This document shows, piece by piece, positions 49,701 through 57,527 of a DNA stretch of 64,000 nt. Source of the DNA: Laspinema sp. D2d (GTDB lineage Bacteria; Cyanobacteriota; Cyanobacteriia; Cyanobacteriales; Laspinemataceae); contig NZ_JAMXFC010000002.1 in NCBI RefSeq assembly GCF_025370755.1, forward strand, positions 186,001 to 250,000, in the 5' to 3' direction. The translations under genes were made by a program, and so were the position numbers. The notes under the pieces are model-generated. The model ran no database searches. It saw nothing but the letters and a program-made list of their open reading frames with translations, and was not told the origin of the DNA. Position 1 is the stretch's first letter. Each line of letters opens with the position of its first letter.

Positions 49701-50067
49701 AACTTGCCGCTAAATGTGTCCAGATCCCTTTTGAAGCTCTGGGTCCAGTCAGGATCACCCAAGGCGCATCCGGTTGGCCGCTACCTACCCAAAACTGCCA
49801 ATTTCCTGCGGGATTCACACAAAAAAGATAGCCCCGCCTTCCCTCTTGAGCAGAACTACAAACCGAGGTTAAAATTGCTCGATAACCGATTCCTCCTTGA
49901 TAGTCTACCCACAGTTCTACTGTAAACTGAGGGGGATTAAAATCTCCCGAATAAGGAATTTCAATCCAATCGCTACTCCCATTAAATAAGGGAATTTCTG
50001 GATAAGAATAGCCCAGATTAATTTCTCTAACGGTGGGTGGAACAGCAACAGAGTTATTGAAAATCAT
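46795..50067 (-). CDS. Large LamG/concanavalin-type repeat protein
   Basis: 1090 residues with four LamG-like (Laminin_G_3) domains. Domain one is at about residues 25-195 (FTVELWVDYQGGIGYRAIL); the other three are at about 430-625, 655-855 and 880-1085. Each has the pattern FTLSLWVKP, DRWVHIAWVKAGTEYQFYRN, VRVWKVARTAAEIRHDL, and GLxxYWxLNEG. Between domain one and two (about residues 222-396) lies an acidic repeat of ~25 residues (TEPDVLLEETPPGIEEE). No signal peptide is visible. The frame remains open for 53 codons above the ATG at 50067, up to a TGA at 50229-50227, with no standard start, so the 5' end may be truncated or disrupted. It follows gvpN on the same strand. Confidence 0.8.
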   Translation of the reverse strand: MIFNNSVAVPPTVREINLGYSYPEIPLFNGSSDWIEIPYSGDFNPPQFTVELWVDYQGGIGYRAILTSVCSSAQEGRRGYLFCVNPAGNWQFWVGSGQPDAPWVILTGPRASKGIWTHLAASYNEASQTLFFYIDGSVVAQRSAILFHPNKRNSLRVGAGATEQSGASPCFFQGRITQIRVWNSPLVSADIATLSSQDLSGDRQTLTPSIVPSLSSGVELSPIPPETHTEPDVLLEETPPGIEEEIGQEEITDTEPDVLLEETPPGIEEEKIWQEEITDTEPDVLLEETPPGIEEEIGQEEITDSEPDVLLEETPPRIEEEEIWDEEITDTEPDVLLEETPPGIEEEEISNEQNTELELDVLLEENPPRIEEEIGKEEITDIEPDVLLEDTLPVRGEEKIEEPPEVLEISLTLEEPEPEVVPSAKSFQSALMFNGINSSVEVKNPFKNNRTFTLSLWVKPSLMDQGWCGVFSNDSGEHLPPLELGIAPKGGLYYDSFDAAGTCRYHDTLDGFFENADRWVHIAWVKAGTEYQFYRNGELYAIQAAPDRFYLGQSQALIGMGENGFAGAIRDVRVWKVARTAAEIRHDLHRLLTGEEPGLSHYWAFNDGNGAIASDGAKCANRGNMIGATWGQGNPPRKGDNSLNEGLRPVLCFARETNYIEVDDPFENDTTFTISLWLQPAIAGPTPYGIMGKRWWPSAFKPELWGIEYQQTLYYHTSDSSSPNQRHAAPLLNFFSGCEGDWVHLTWVKAGTEYRFYRNGTLFATQVAPERFYTDNTSYWFGKLGIGNSVSHFRGQMADIQVWSVALSEEQIQQHLQEGVTGEEPGLRYYWPLNEGEGTWVQDIANPPHPGKIRGATWQIEEVAIALPEPESPLPHFMSSVLTFDGEDDAVILPELGAINRTFTLSLWVKPATLNDERWHGIFSKGGKEADQLGLALCPCDRALQYHSLGLGEKTPNTHVLLNFFETGDRWVHITWVKAGSLYHVYRNGEWFATQPAPEQLEQTPGDYCLGKSQVFANRDGFFAGQIAEVRLWNVARTEAEIHRDFTHRLQGNELGLTAYYPLNEGSGDWVGDRGRILGATWEQMEIPIR
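48890..49392. repeat. In-frame ~75-bp tandem repeats in the LamG gene
   Basis: About seven copies of a unit whose plus strand begins TTCTTCTAATAAAACATCCG. They encode TEPDVLLEETPPGIEEE(I/K)x(Q/D)EEITD. Copies near 49130-49390 are the most alike; those near 48900-49060 have diverged, which gives a growth direction. Confidence 0.85.
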
Positions 50068-50180
50068 TGGAGGGGATTCGTAGCTGCTAATTGAGCGATC
50101 GCCATTCAGGTTAAACTTGACGGGTGATATTATTCCCGAGGATATCGATACAGTTTGAGATTGAGTTTCAAAGGATAAAA

Positions 50181-50242
50181 AACGGGGTTTCTGGCCGAGA
50201 GTGGTTAAGAATAAGCAAAAATCTTCTCAAGAAACCCGGGTT
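50181..50242. repeat. AACCGGGTTTCT-family inverted repeat upstream of LamG gene
   Basis: Arms AACGGGGTTTCT (50181-50192) and AGAAACCCGGGTT (50230-50242) flank ~37 bases. The element overlaps the open frame that extends upstream of the LamG start. Confidence 0.65.
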
Positions 50243-50291
50243 CTAACCAATTCTGTACCTACCGCCCCTAGAAAGCTAGAGTTTAGCTAAA

Positions 50292-51230
50292 CTAACCTAA
50301 TTTACCATGAGTTAAAACCTCCCCAGGGGCGGGACGTTTGTCTGCCGCCATGATTTCTTTAAACAGTTGCGCCAGAATAGTAAGACCCTCTCCATGAGGA
50401 ATTTTAGCCCGCGAGAGCAAAATATCTCCACAAATTTCTCGAAAGTCGGAACTGCTGGGCAAGACGGGAATATTATTTTGGTGACAGACTGTGGCAACAA
50501 TTAAACAAGCGCGTAAACCCGAGGATTTTTCATGGGTGGTACTCCGTTCTCGAAAGGTCTTGACCAAATGCACAATCATTGCCGCATCCCCTCGGGTTAA
50601 TCCTGATTTTTGAACGACGATCTCTTGCTGAGTGAGTTCATCGGGTTCAGGAATATCAAGGGTAATCAACCGATCCATTAAGGCATCCTGAGTTTCATGG
50701 ACTCCGCAATATTCCTCGGGATTGGAGGTGAAAATCACGCGAAACTGGGGATGAGCACGAATATATTCCGGTTGTTGTGCACTGGTGGGCAGCACTAACA
50801 GTTTTTCTTCTAAAACTGATAGCAACACATTATTCACTTCGGGACGCGATCGATTAAATTCGTCATAAATCAGGGTAAATCCCTCGCGACAGGCAGTGGT
50901 TAACCGCGCATCGGCCCAGGATTGACGATATTCATCTTCGACTTTAATCACGTTGTGAATAAAGTTATCAACCACTTTTTTGCGGTTGTATCCCCGTTGG
51001 TTACCAATCAAGTCTGATGATTTGTATTCATCATCGCCAAACATTAAAACAATTGGACGTTCTAACAGATTAGCTAGATGAATGGCTAAGGTGGTTTTAC
51101 CCGTTCCTGCGGGACCACGCAGGTGAACGGAAAATCCCGCATGGAGATAGCGCAAAGCGCGTTTGGTCAGACGATGAATGGCTGGTGTATCAACAAAATT
51201 CTGGGAAGTGGCTTGTAAAACTGTGGTCAC
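50292..51230 (-). CDS. gvpN: Gas vesicle AAA+ ATPase GvpN
   Basis: 312 residues. A MoxR-like AAA+ ATPase needed for efficient growth of gas vesicles. Walker A is [15 protein letters not shown] (about residues 39-53), Walker [18 protein letters not shown], sensor region [13 protein letters not shown], and [17 protein letters not shown]. The start is GTG at 51230, with GAGG six bases upstream. It is third in the gvpA-gvpC-gvpN order, 30 bp after gvpC, matching the cyanobacterial arrangement. A 14-bp palindrome (50280-50293) overlaps the stop. Confidence 0.95.
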   Translation of the reverse strand: MTTVLQATSQNFVDTPAIHRLTKRALRYLHAGFSVHLRGPAGTGKTTLAIHLANLLERPIVLMFGDDEYKSSDLIGNQRGYNRKKVVDNFIHNVIKVEDEYRQSWADARLTTACREGFTLIYDEFNRSRPEVNNVLLSVLEEKLLVLPTSAQQPEYIRAHPQFRVIFTSNPEEYCGVHETQDALMDRLITLDIPEPDELTQQEIVVQKSGLTRGDAAMIVHLVKTFRERSTTHEKSSGLRACLIVATVCHQNNIPVLPSSSDFREICGDILLSRAKIPHGEGLTILAQLFKEIMAADKRPAPGEVLTHGKLG

Positions 51231-51260
51231 AAATAACCTCTTTGCATCACGTCCGTTGAG

Positions 51261-51629
51261 TTAGCGCTTAGGGGGATTCAAGGAAACCGCACTGGGTTTG
51301 GGACGGGGTTTCATGGGGGTAGGCGCTGTCCCCCAAACATACGCTTGCAGGTTGGTTACATAGGCAGTTCGTTGCTGTTTTTCAGCAGCCCACATTTGTT
51401 CCTGTTGCGATCGCGTTTCCTCTCGAAAAGCGGCAACATCGGCTTTTAAGTTGGCATAAAAGTCCTGTAAAAACTCGCTCATTTCCACCGCCATTTCTGC
51501 TCGTTTTGCGGCAATTTCTTCTAATTGGATTTGAGTCTCATAGCGCTGTTCTAAAACCTGTTGTTGCCGCACTAAAAGTTCTGCTTGACGTTGCGCCCTA
51601 GCAGCATTCCATTGTTCTCGCAAAGACAC
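51261..51629 (-). CDS. gvpC: Gas vesicle outer strengthening protein GvpC (short)
   Basis: 122 residues. It is predicted to bind the outside of the vesicle shell, as GvpC does. The protein is Gln/Glu/Ala-rich and all-helical (RAQRQAELLVRQQQVLEQRY), followed by a segment AEMAVEMSEFLQDFYANLKA and then FREETRSQQEQMWAAEKQQR with the amphipathic pattern of the 33-residue GvpC repeats, ending YVWGTAPTP. It has room for only about two repeats, fewer than the four or five typical of Anabaena. The start is GTG at 51629 because GGGAGG lies seven bases upstream. It sits between gvpA and gvpN, which supports the call. Confidence 0.8.
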   Translation of the reverse strand: MSLREQWNAARAQRQAELLVRQQQVLEQRYETQIQLEEIAAKRAEMAVEMSEFLQDFYANLKADVAAFREETRSQQEQMWAAEKQQRTAYVTNLQAYVWGTAPTPMKPRPKPSAVSLNPPKR

Positions 51630-51815
51630 GACTTTTCCTCCCGATATAATCCCACCTAAATCCTGGGCAAAATTTTAAAGACATTGCCGAGTCTGACTTT
51701 CCCTTCCGGGTCAATTTTCCCTTTTTCATGGATGGGAAATACCTGCTGCTGCTTTTCTTCGCAGGCAGCAGGTTAGATCTCCGGGCGATCGCTATTTTCA
51801 ATCCACTATCATGGA

Positions 51816-52034
51816 TTAAGCCGCAGGTACAGCAGCTTGGGAAGTCAGCCCTACCGCTTCCGCATATTTCAAATAGGTTTCCACCGAAGCGATAACAATT
51901 CTAGCTTCGATCGCCAGCAGTTCGATTCCCACCAGGGATACCCGTACCCATAAATCGATCACGACTCCTTTATCTAAAATGCGATCGATGACTTCGGCTA
52001 GACTGGACGATGAGTTGACTTTTTCAACTGCCAT
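51816..52034 (-). CDS. gvpA: Gas vesicle structural protein GvpA
   Basis: 72 residues. It is the main shell protein of gas vesicles. The whole sequence matches the family: [20 protein letters not shown], then [20 protein letters not shown], then [15 protein letters not shown]. It is about the usual length (70-72). GGAG lies about ten bases before the ATG. It is the first gene of the minus-strand arm; only one gvpA copy is present in this window. Confidence 0.98.
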   Translation of the reverse strand: MAVEKVNSSSSLAEVIDRILDKGVVIDLWVRVSLVGIELLAIEARIVIASVETYLKYAEAVGLTSQAAVPAA

Positions 52035-53220
52035 GATGATTGCTCCAGAGCGTAAATAAAGACTTGAACTTGCCCACCCCTTGATTCAGGTGGATTAATA
52101 ACTGGATTGAGTCCATTTAACATAAAAATATTGACTTTTTATGTCAGCGATGGTTCTCTCCCCCCTCCTGCTGCCCCCTTCAAGACGCAACATTTAAAGG
52201 GACCCCTCCTACTCCGGTTTAACCCCTAAAATTTAGAGGAAGAACAGGGTTTGTTCGCCTTGATATTTTATCTGCACAAGTCGAACTGAAACAACAGTCC
52301 CTCCCTTGATGTTTCCGGTGTTTTGCCGTTATGCTGAAATCCACCCCCTTCTAACTCATGACCCCCAAAGATAGATTTTAAGCAGATTTAGTTAAGTAAT
52401 TTCCCTGAGTTTTATCCGGGCGCTCTGGGTGTTTTTTTCAGGGCTATCCTTAAGAGGCGATCGCAAAATCTTCTCCTCAGTTTGCCGCGAGTTCCACACC
52501 CTGATTCGATGGGGGATTTGTTAAGGAAATCTACTTGTTGTTATCGTACCTCACTCGGCAACCTCAATTATCAAGAAAATTACAAATTTAACAAAACTTT
52601 AAAGAGAGATTTTTAGGGGTCTGGGGGTTTTGGAGGGGCTAGAAATTCTCTCTAAGTCTTTTTCTCTATCCCAGGGTTTATTTTTAAATCATGTTTGGGG
52701 ATTTTTGTCAAGAGAGGTCAATTAACAGGGTGCGGATGTTCAAAATGACTGAATTTCTTACGCAGTGATGGTGGGAGTGACTGAAGTCGTTACTACCAAC
52801 CCCAAAAATTGCAATATTTCTTTAGAAATATTTATGAAACTATATAAGCGGTGTAACCCCTTTTGATTTATAATACTTAGACCTGTAACCATTACCAGTC
52901 AGGTCAAAAGAAAATTTAACAAAAGATAGGAAGGATGCAGCCGTTTAAAGGGAATTGGCGTGTTAGAATATCTAAATAAAGTGGGGTCACTTTAAACCCT
53001 AAAAAAACTGAGGTTTAGGTGGGCGATCGCAGGTTAAACCGGGAAAAATAACAGAGGATATTCATTCGGTCTGATTGTTCTGATAGATTGGATGCTAGGG
53101 CGATCGCAATCAATTCCCTCCTGAGAATTGCCTTAGATTGGACCAAATCTTTTAGGACGGACTGAGTACAACTAACTCCAGTCCAAACTGATTAAATCCC
53201 TTTACTGAGTTAAATCCATC
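52035..53220. other. 1.19-kb non-coding region between divergent gvp arms
   Basis: No credible gene. It contains the promoters for both gvp arms and is AT-rich in its middle (52550-52930). A copy of the dispersed palindrome (GACTGAAGTCGTTACTACC, 52779-52797) lies in the centre. The gap is long for a promoter region, leaving room for a regulatory RNA or for decay of a lost gene. Confidence 0.6.
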
Positions 53221-53628
53221 GTGTCTTCTAACCCGATACAGCCTTCAAGTGCTAAATCCAACTCCAATCGAACCATTGCCACTTCGACCCAAGGCTCGAC
53301 TTTAGCAGATATCCTCGAACGAGTCTTAGATAAAGGAATTGTCATTGCCGGGGATATTTCAATTTCGGTTGCTACAACCGAGCTACTTCATATCCGGATT
53401 CGCTTACTGATTGCCTCCGTCGATAAAGCCAGAGAAATGGGAATCAACTGGTGGGAAAATGACCCTTATTTGAGTAGTAAAAACCAAGATTTAATCGAAG
53501 AAAACCGCCAATTGCACGATCGCCTACAAGTCTTAGAAGCCGAAATGCGATCGCTCAAAGCCCTCACCAGCAGTCCCCCCATTCCTGAACCCAACCCCGA
53601 ACCCCGGGGAAGCATTGGAGAGATTTAA
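53221..53628 (+). CDS. gvpJ: Gas vesicle protein GvpJ
   Basis: 135 residues. A minor GvpA-homologous protein that acts in nucleation or tip formation. Residues ~28-72 are the GvpA-like core (TLADILERVLDKGIVIAGDI, then SISVATTELLHIRIRLLIAS). After that comes MGINWWENDPYL, the GvpJ-specific block, and a coiled-coil-like C-terminus (LIEENRQLHDRLQVLEAEMR). The start is GTG at 53221. It heads the plus-strand arm. Confidence 0.93.
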   Translation: MSSNPIQPSSAKSNSNRTIATSTQGSTLADILERVLDKGIVIAGDISISVATTELLHIRIRLLIASVDKAREMGINWWENDPYLSSKNQDLIEENRQLHDRLQVLEAEMRSLKALTSSPPIPEPNPEPRGSIGEI

Positions 53629-53661
53629 ACCCGGTCAAACCCTTAAGAAAACCGCAACCTC

Positions 53662-54141
53662 ATGGCATTAGCTGAAACCCCGTCCGAACCGTCCCCAATC
53701 AGCGAAATTCTCCCCACTCGTCGCGCCATTAACAGTAAAGCGGGGTTAGCATCCCTCGTTTTAACCCTTGTGGAACTGATTCGGCAATTGATGGAAGCAC
53801 AAGTCATTCGTCGCATGGACGAACAAGTGCTCAGTGAAACTGAGTTAGATGCGGCTGCCGAGAGTTTGCAAAAACTAGAAGAAGAAATCCTGCGCTTGTG
53901 CGATATTTTCGAGATTGACCCCAATGATTTAAACCTGGACCTTGGAGAAGTAGGTACTTTGTTACCCAAACCAGGCAGCTACTATCCCGGCGAACCAAGT
54001 CAAGAAGCGTCAGTATTAGAATTACTAGACCGCCTTTTAAATGTTGGTATTGTTGTCCAAGGAGACATTGACATTGGCGTAGCAAACTTGAATTTAATTC
54101 AGGCCAAACTGAGGTTAGTCTTAACCTCCCAACCGTTGTAA
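53662..54141 (+). CDS. gvpK: Gas vesicle protein GvpK with GvpA-like C-terminal domain
   Basis: 159 residues. The N-terminal GvpK part (about residues 15-100) has GLASLVLTLVELIRQLMEAQ, VIRRMDEQVLSETELDAAAE, then LDLGEVGTLLP. A short linker (PKPGSYYPGE) leads to a GvpA/GvpJ-like segment (about residues 118-157, SVLELLDRLLNVGIVVQGDI then DIGVANLNLIQAKLRLVLTS). GvpK is needed for vesicle formation in known clusters. The fusion appears characteristic of cyanobacterial GvpK. The gene starts 33 bp after gvpJ. Confidence 0.93.
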   Translation: MALAETPSEPSPISEILPTRRAINSKAGLASLVLTLVELIRQLMEAQVIRRMDEQVLSETELDAAAESLQKLEEEILRLCDIFEIDPNDLNLDLGEVGTLLPKPGSYYPGEPSQEASVLELLDRLLNVGIVVQGDIDIGVANLNLIQAKLRLVLTSQPL

Positions 54142-54173
54142 CTGTTGTTGAATAAATTACCCAATAAATTAAA

Positions 54174-54917
54174 ATGAGTTTAGGGTTTTATCTATACGGA
54201 ATTTTGCCTACACCCCTGCCAGACACCTTGGCGATCGCTGGACTGGATCGCGCACCTGTTCATAACCAAACCATCGAAGGATTTCATTTCCTCTATTCCG
54301 AAGCCAAACAGGCCAAATATCTAACCTCCCGGCGCAATCTATTAGGTCATGAAAAAGTCTTAGAAGAGGCGATGAACGCCGGATTTCGCACTTTACTCCC
54401 CCTGCGCTTTGGATTAGTCGTTAAAACCTGGGATACGGTAATTCGAGACTTAATTGATCCTTATCAGGGGAAACTCCAAGCCCTATTTCAGAAATTGGAA
54501 GGACGGCGGGAAGTTAGTGTTAAGGTATTTTGGGAGAGCAAAAGCGAGATAGAGGCATTACTAGAAGAGAATCCTAGTTTAAAACAAATGCGTGATGCCA
54601 GCTTAGGGAGAGCTTTAAGCATGGAAGAAGTCATCAATATCGGTCAGATGATAGAAAGCAGCTTAAAGTTCAGAAAACAAGCTGTGATTGCTGCCTTTCA
54701 AACCGGATTAAATCCCTTGGCGGAAGAAATCATCGAAAGCGATCCGATGACCGAAGAAATGATATATAATACGGCCTATTTAATTCCTTGGGACCGGGAA
54801 CCGGAGTTTAGTGATGCAGTAGAGGCGATCGATAAAACCTTTGGCGATCGCCTACGAATTCGCTATAATAACTTTACCGCCCCTTATACCTTTGCCCAAC
54901 TCGAATCCGAGGGATAA
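54174..54917 (+). CDS. gvpF: Gas vesicle protein GvpF/GvpL family
   Basis: 247 residues. GvpF/L proteins are minor components or assembly factors that interact with GvpA before shell growth. Family motifs are FYLYGILPTPLPDTLAIAGL, a central TLLPLRFGLVVKTWDTVIRD, EVSVKVFWESKSEIEALLEE and the C-terminal RLRIRYNNFTAPYTFAQLE. Only one F/L paralogue is found, whereas many gas-vesicle clusters have two or more. The start is 33 bp after gvpK and the stop is 5 bp before gvpG, so it is tightly operonic. Confidence 0.95.
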   Translation: MSLGFYLYGILPTPLPDTLAIAGLDRAPVHNQTIEGFHFLYSEAKQAKYLTSRRNLLGHEKVLEEAMNAGFRTLLPLRFGLVVKTWDTVIRDLIDPYQGKLQALFQKLEGRREVSVKVFWESKSEIEALLEENPSLKQMRDASLGRALSMEEVINIGQMIESSLKFRKQAVIAAFQTGLNPLAEEIIESDPMTEEMIYNTAYLIPWDREPEFSDAVEAIDKTFGDRLRIRYNNFTAPYTFAQLESEG

Positions 54918-54921
54918 TCCT

Positions 54922-55239
54922 ATGTTATTTGAACTGTTAACCTTTCCCATCTCCGGACCCCTTGGCGGCATCGTTTGGTTAGGCGAACAACTCCTAGAAC
55001 GAGCAACCAGCGAACTCGATGATATTCAAAATGTCCAAAAACAGTTATTAGCCTTACAACTCGCCTTTGATATGGGCGATATTTCTGAAGAAGATTTTGA
55101 GATACAAGAAGAGGAACTGTTGCTCAAAATTCAAGCAATGGAAGAAGAGATGGAAGCTGAACAAGCAGAAGAAATAGAACCCGAAGCATTCATCAGCGAG
55201 GATGGATTATCTTCTTTCTCCATCACCGTCCTGGATTAA
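54922..55239 (+). CDS. gvpG: Gas vesicle protein GvpG
   Basis: 105 residues. The family pattern is present: LLTFPISGPLGGIVWLGEQL near the N-terminus, followed by a helical, very acidic region (LAFDMGDISEEDFEIQEEEL, then QAMEEEMEAEQAEE). It is probably an assembly factor working with GvpF/L. The ATG at 54922 is five bases past the gvpF/L stop; the longer frame begins inside that gene and is not supported. Confidence 0.93.
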   Translation: MLFELLTFPISGPLGGIVWLGEQLLERATSELDDIQNVQKQLLALQLAFDMGDISEEDFEIQEEELLLKIQAMEEEMEAEQAEEIEPEAFISEDGLSSFSITVLD

Positions 55240-55309
55240 CCTGAACCCTCGAAAACCGTTAAAAATAAAACAACGGGGATGGAGATACCACCCCCAATTC
55301 ACCGGAAAC

Positions 55310-55681
55310 TTAATATTCCAGATGAAACGTTTTAAACGGATTAGAATTCCCCCGATGAGTTGCTTCACACAGGGGAGTTTGAGACCGAATTGAACGGTCT
55401 TGAATTAACTTAATTTCCCCAGAAACCGCCGCCAAACCCTGACCTGAAGATTGCCGCAACTCCTGAATCGCCTTTTCCTTAGTCTCAATTTGACTATCCA
55501 ACACACTTAACTGAGAATTCAATAACTCCATGCGCTGTTTCATCATCTGAAGCTCATGCTGGATCCGCTGTCGCTTCGTCATCATTTTAGAGAGTTCCAC
55601 TTGTTCCCCCATCTCACAGTTTTTGCGAGGACTGGGGCTAATTTTCGGCGGCATTGACGAGGGCGGTTTAATTCTAGGCAT
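55310..55681 (-). CDS. Small coiled-coil protein, possibly GvpV
   Basis: 123 residues. The N-terminus is Pro/Ser/Lys-rich (PRIKPPSSMPPKISPSPRKN). The middle (about residues 32-75) is a strong coiled coil (QRIQHELQMMKQRMELLNSQ, LSVLDSQIETKEKAIQELRQ). The C-terminus is polar with no clear features. Small proteins of this layout are annotated as GvpV near cyanobacterial gas-vesicle genes, which is the reason for the suggestion; I cannot confirm it. It lies convergent with gvpG, 70 bp from its stop. Confidence 0.5.
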   Translation of the reverse strand: MPRIKPPSSMPPKISPSPRKNCEMGEQVELSKMMTKRQRIQHELQMMKQRMELLNSQLSVLDSQIETKEKAIQELRQSSGQGLAAVSGEIKLIQDRSIRSQTPLCEATHRGNSNPFKTFHLEY

Positions 55682-55823
55682 AGGTTTTCTCGCAGACTCT
55701 AGCTTATGATACCCAACTCAAGTGGCGATCGCTCAAAAGAAACCCAGAAATGCAATATTTTTTCATTCCACCCGACCACATCAGATACTTTGCCCGGTAA
55801 CAGAATAATCGGAAGTTCAGCCT

Positions 55824-57038
55824 TTACGATAATCCCAAAGATTCCAGAAGTAAATCTCCAGCTTCCTTGAGATTGCGATCAAGGGAAAAAATCAGACTGC
55901 GAATGCGGATAGAGTGGTTATTTTTATCTAGGGGAATGGTTATATCTAGGGGGATGGTTAAGGGTTCAGGATAAATTAGAATGACCTGTTTACAATTTTT
56001 GCAAATGGCATAAGAAGTCGCCTGGTGAAAGTCCTCAGCTTTAACACTAGAACCCGTTTTGTATTTTGTATCTAAAACATAGATTGCTTGACGGTTTGTG
56101 CGATCGTAGAGGACCAGATCCAGATTAAAATACAGATTCTTGTCCTTCCCGATCTCAATCCGTTCTTGCGCTTTTACAGAATATTTTGAAGGCAAATGGA
56201 CTTTTAACCAGGCGGCGACAAATCGCTCATAAAGTTTCGCCATATCAACTAAAAAAGGGAGAATAGAGGCATTTCCGCTGTCGTGATTAGGTCCGATATT
56301 TTCCAGGAAGAAACGACAGAGGGCGTGGAGGCGTTGGTAATCTTGATTGAGGCGGTTATAAGTGCGATCGCAACAATCCTTAGCGGTGAAAGGGCGCAGG
56401 GTCACCCATCCATTCAAGGCGCGATATGCCGATAGGATAAACGGACGAGTGCGATCGCTACAGAGTCCAGTTCGGGCGATACAATGTAGAGTCCAAGCAA
56501 GAATCTGGTTATCTTCCAGATCGCTGGTTTGTTCGTCGTAGTGACAAGTCAGTTTTACCGCCCAAGGTTTGCGGATGGCGTGGCGAGTGTCGAGGCGTCC
56601 CCGCACATATCCGAGTTGCCCAGTTTGGGGGAGATAGGCGCGATACAATCCTTTACGAGTGCGATCGCGGATGAGTTGGGCGAGGAGACTGGCGAGGCGA
56701 TCGAAAAAGTCTTCTAAAGTGTTGCAGGGGATGAGACCCTGTAGAAAGCGAAAACTGTTGAGGTCGTAGGCATATTCTAACATTCCGAACAGATTGGCGA
56801 TCGCCACTTTTGGGTTGATTTTGACCGCAAATTCTGGAGTCACCGCAATATAACCCACCCATCCTTTTGCCTTGAATTGCCATTCGTCCCCACTTTGGGA
56901 ATTATGAAGCGTTACCTTAATTTGACTCGTATAGTTTTGCTGCAATACCTTAATGATAAATTCAGGAATAGCATTCCGAGGAAATCGCTGGGTTTCATAT
57001 TCCCTGAGTTCAATTGTGCTTACCCGATTGGCATTCAT
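55824..57038 (-). CDS. mcrC: McrC-family restriction subunit
   Basis: 404 residues. It is the nuclease partner of McrB, in a type IV system that cleaves modified DNA. The N-terminal DNA-/McrB-binding part has WVGYIAVTPEFAVKINPKV, and GYVRGRLDTRHAIRK and HYDEQTSDLEDNQILAWTL are diagnostic of McrC. The C-terminal PD-(D/E)XK nuclease shows FNLDLVLYD (Asp307), then YVLDTKYK (Asp323, Lys325). The start is six bases past the DUF3368 stop, so it is transcribed with the toxin-antitoxin pair. Its McrB is 1.5 kb upstream with three genes between. Confidence 0.9.
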   Translation of the reverse strand: MNANRVSTIELREYETQRFPRNAIPEFIIKVLQQNYTSQIKVTLHNSQSGDEWQFKAKGWVGYIAVTPEFAVKINPKVAIANLFGMLEYAYDLNSFRFLQGLIPCNTLEDFFDRLASLLAQLIRDRTRKGLYRAYLPQTGQLGYVRGRLDTRHAIRKPWAVKLTCHYDEQTSDLEDNQILAWTLHCIARTGLCSDRTRPFILSAYRALNGWVTLRPFTAKDCCDRTYNRLNQDYQRLHALCRFFLENIGPNHDSGNASILPFLVDMAKLYERFVAAWLKVHLPSKYSVKAQERIEIGKDKNLYFNLDLVLYDRTNRQAIYVLDTKYKTGSSVKAEDFHQATSYAICKNCKQVILIYPEPLTIPLDITIPLDKNNHSIRIRSLIFSLDRNLKEAGDLLLESLGLS

Positions 57039-57044
57039 GTTGTC

Positions 57045-57527
57045 TCACCCCTCTCCCACTTGCCGCAAAACCGCCTTAATAAACCTTGGGTTATAGTAGA
57101 TTCCCTGGTGACGCATGGCCTCAATCAAGGGTTTCACCGCAGCAATTTCTCCGACTTGCTTCGCTAAAATTAAAATGCCTACCGCGCCGGAGATATTAAG
57201 ATTGAGGACCTGGGCGACTTTCCGACCTGAAAGTTCATCTATCAGCACAAGTTTCGCCTGTTCTTCCAACCCTAAAGCAATAGTTTCCGCTTCTCCTCTA
57301 TCCAGCATGGGTAAGAGTAAATTCACTTGTTGATCAGAAGCAAGAGAACCGACATTTATCCAGGTTTCTTGCGGTAAATCAATAAATCCTGATTTCCCTA
57401 CAGGGTAGGTAGAAATTTCACGAGCAACGGCAGTAGGAATGACCAAATTTCCTACGATTTTTTTGCGTAAGGAAAGTTGATTGATTTTTGCAAAAGCAAT
57501 CAAGGGGGTGGCATTACTAACTATCAT
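57045..57527 (-). CDS. DUF3368 PIN-like toxin, module 2
   Basis: 160 residues. VSNATPLIAFAKINQLSLRK at the N-terminus carries Asn where PIN toxins of this family normally have the first Asp (VSDTS in module 1, VSNAT here). LVLIDELSGRKVAQVLNLNI holds the conserved D-E and R-K positions. AETIALGLEEQAKLV supplies the intermediate Glu. The predicted role is an RNase toxin. Its start overlaps the antitoxin stop by 11 nt. The N-terminal Asn is common in this family and may not mean loss of activity. Confidence 0.83.
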   Translation of the reverse strand: MIVSNATPLIAFAKINQLSLRKKIVGNLVIPTAVAREISTYPVGKSGFIDLPQETWINVGSLASDQQVNLLLPMLDRGEAETIALGLEEQAKLVLIDELSGRKVAQVLNLNISGAVGILILAKQVGEIAAVKPLIEAMRHQGIYYNPRFIKAVLRQVGEG

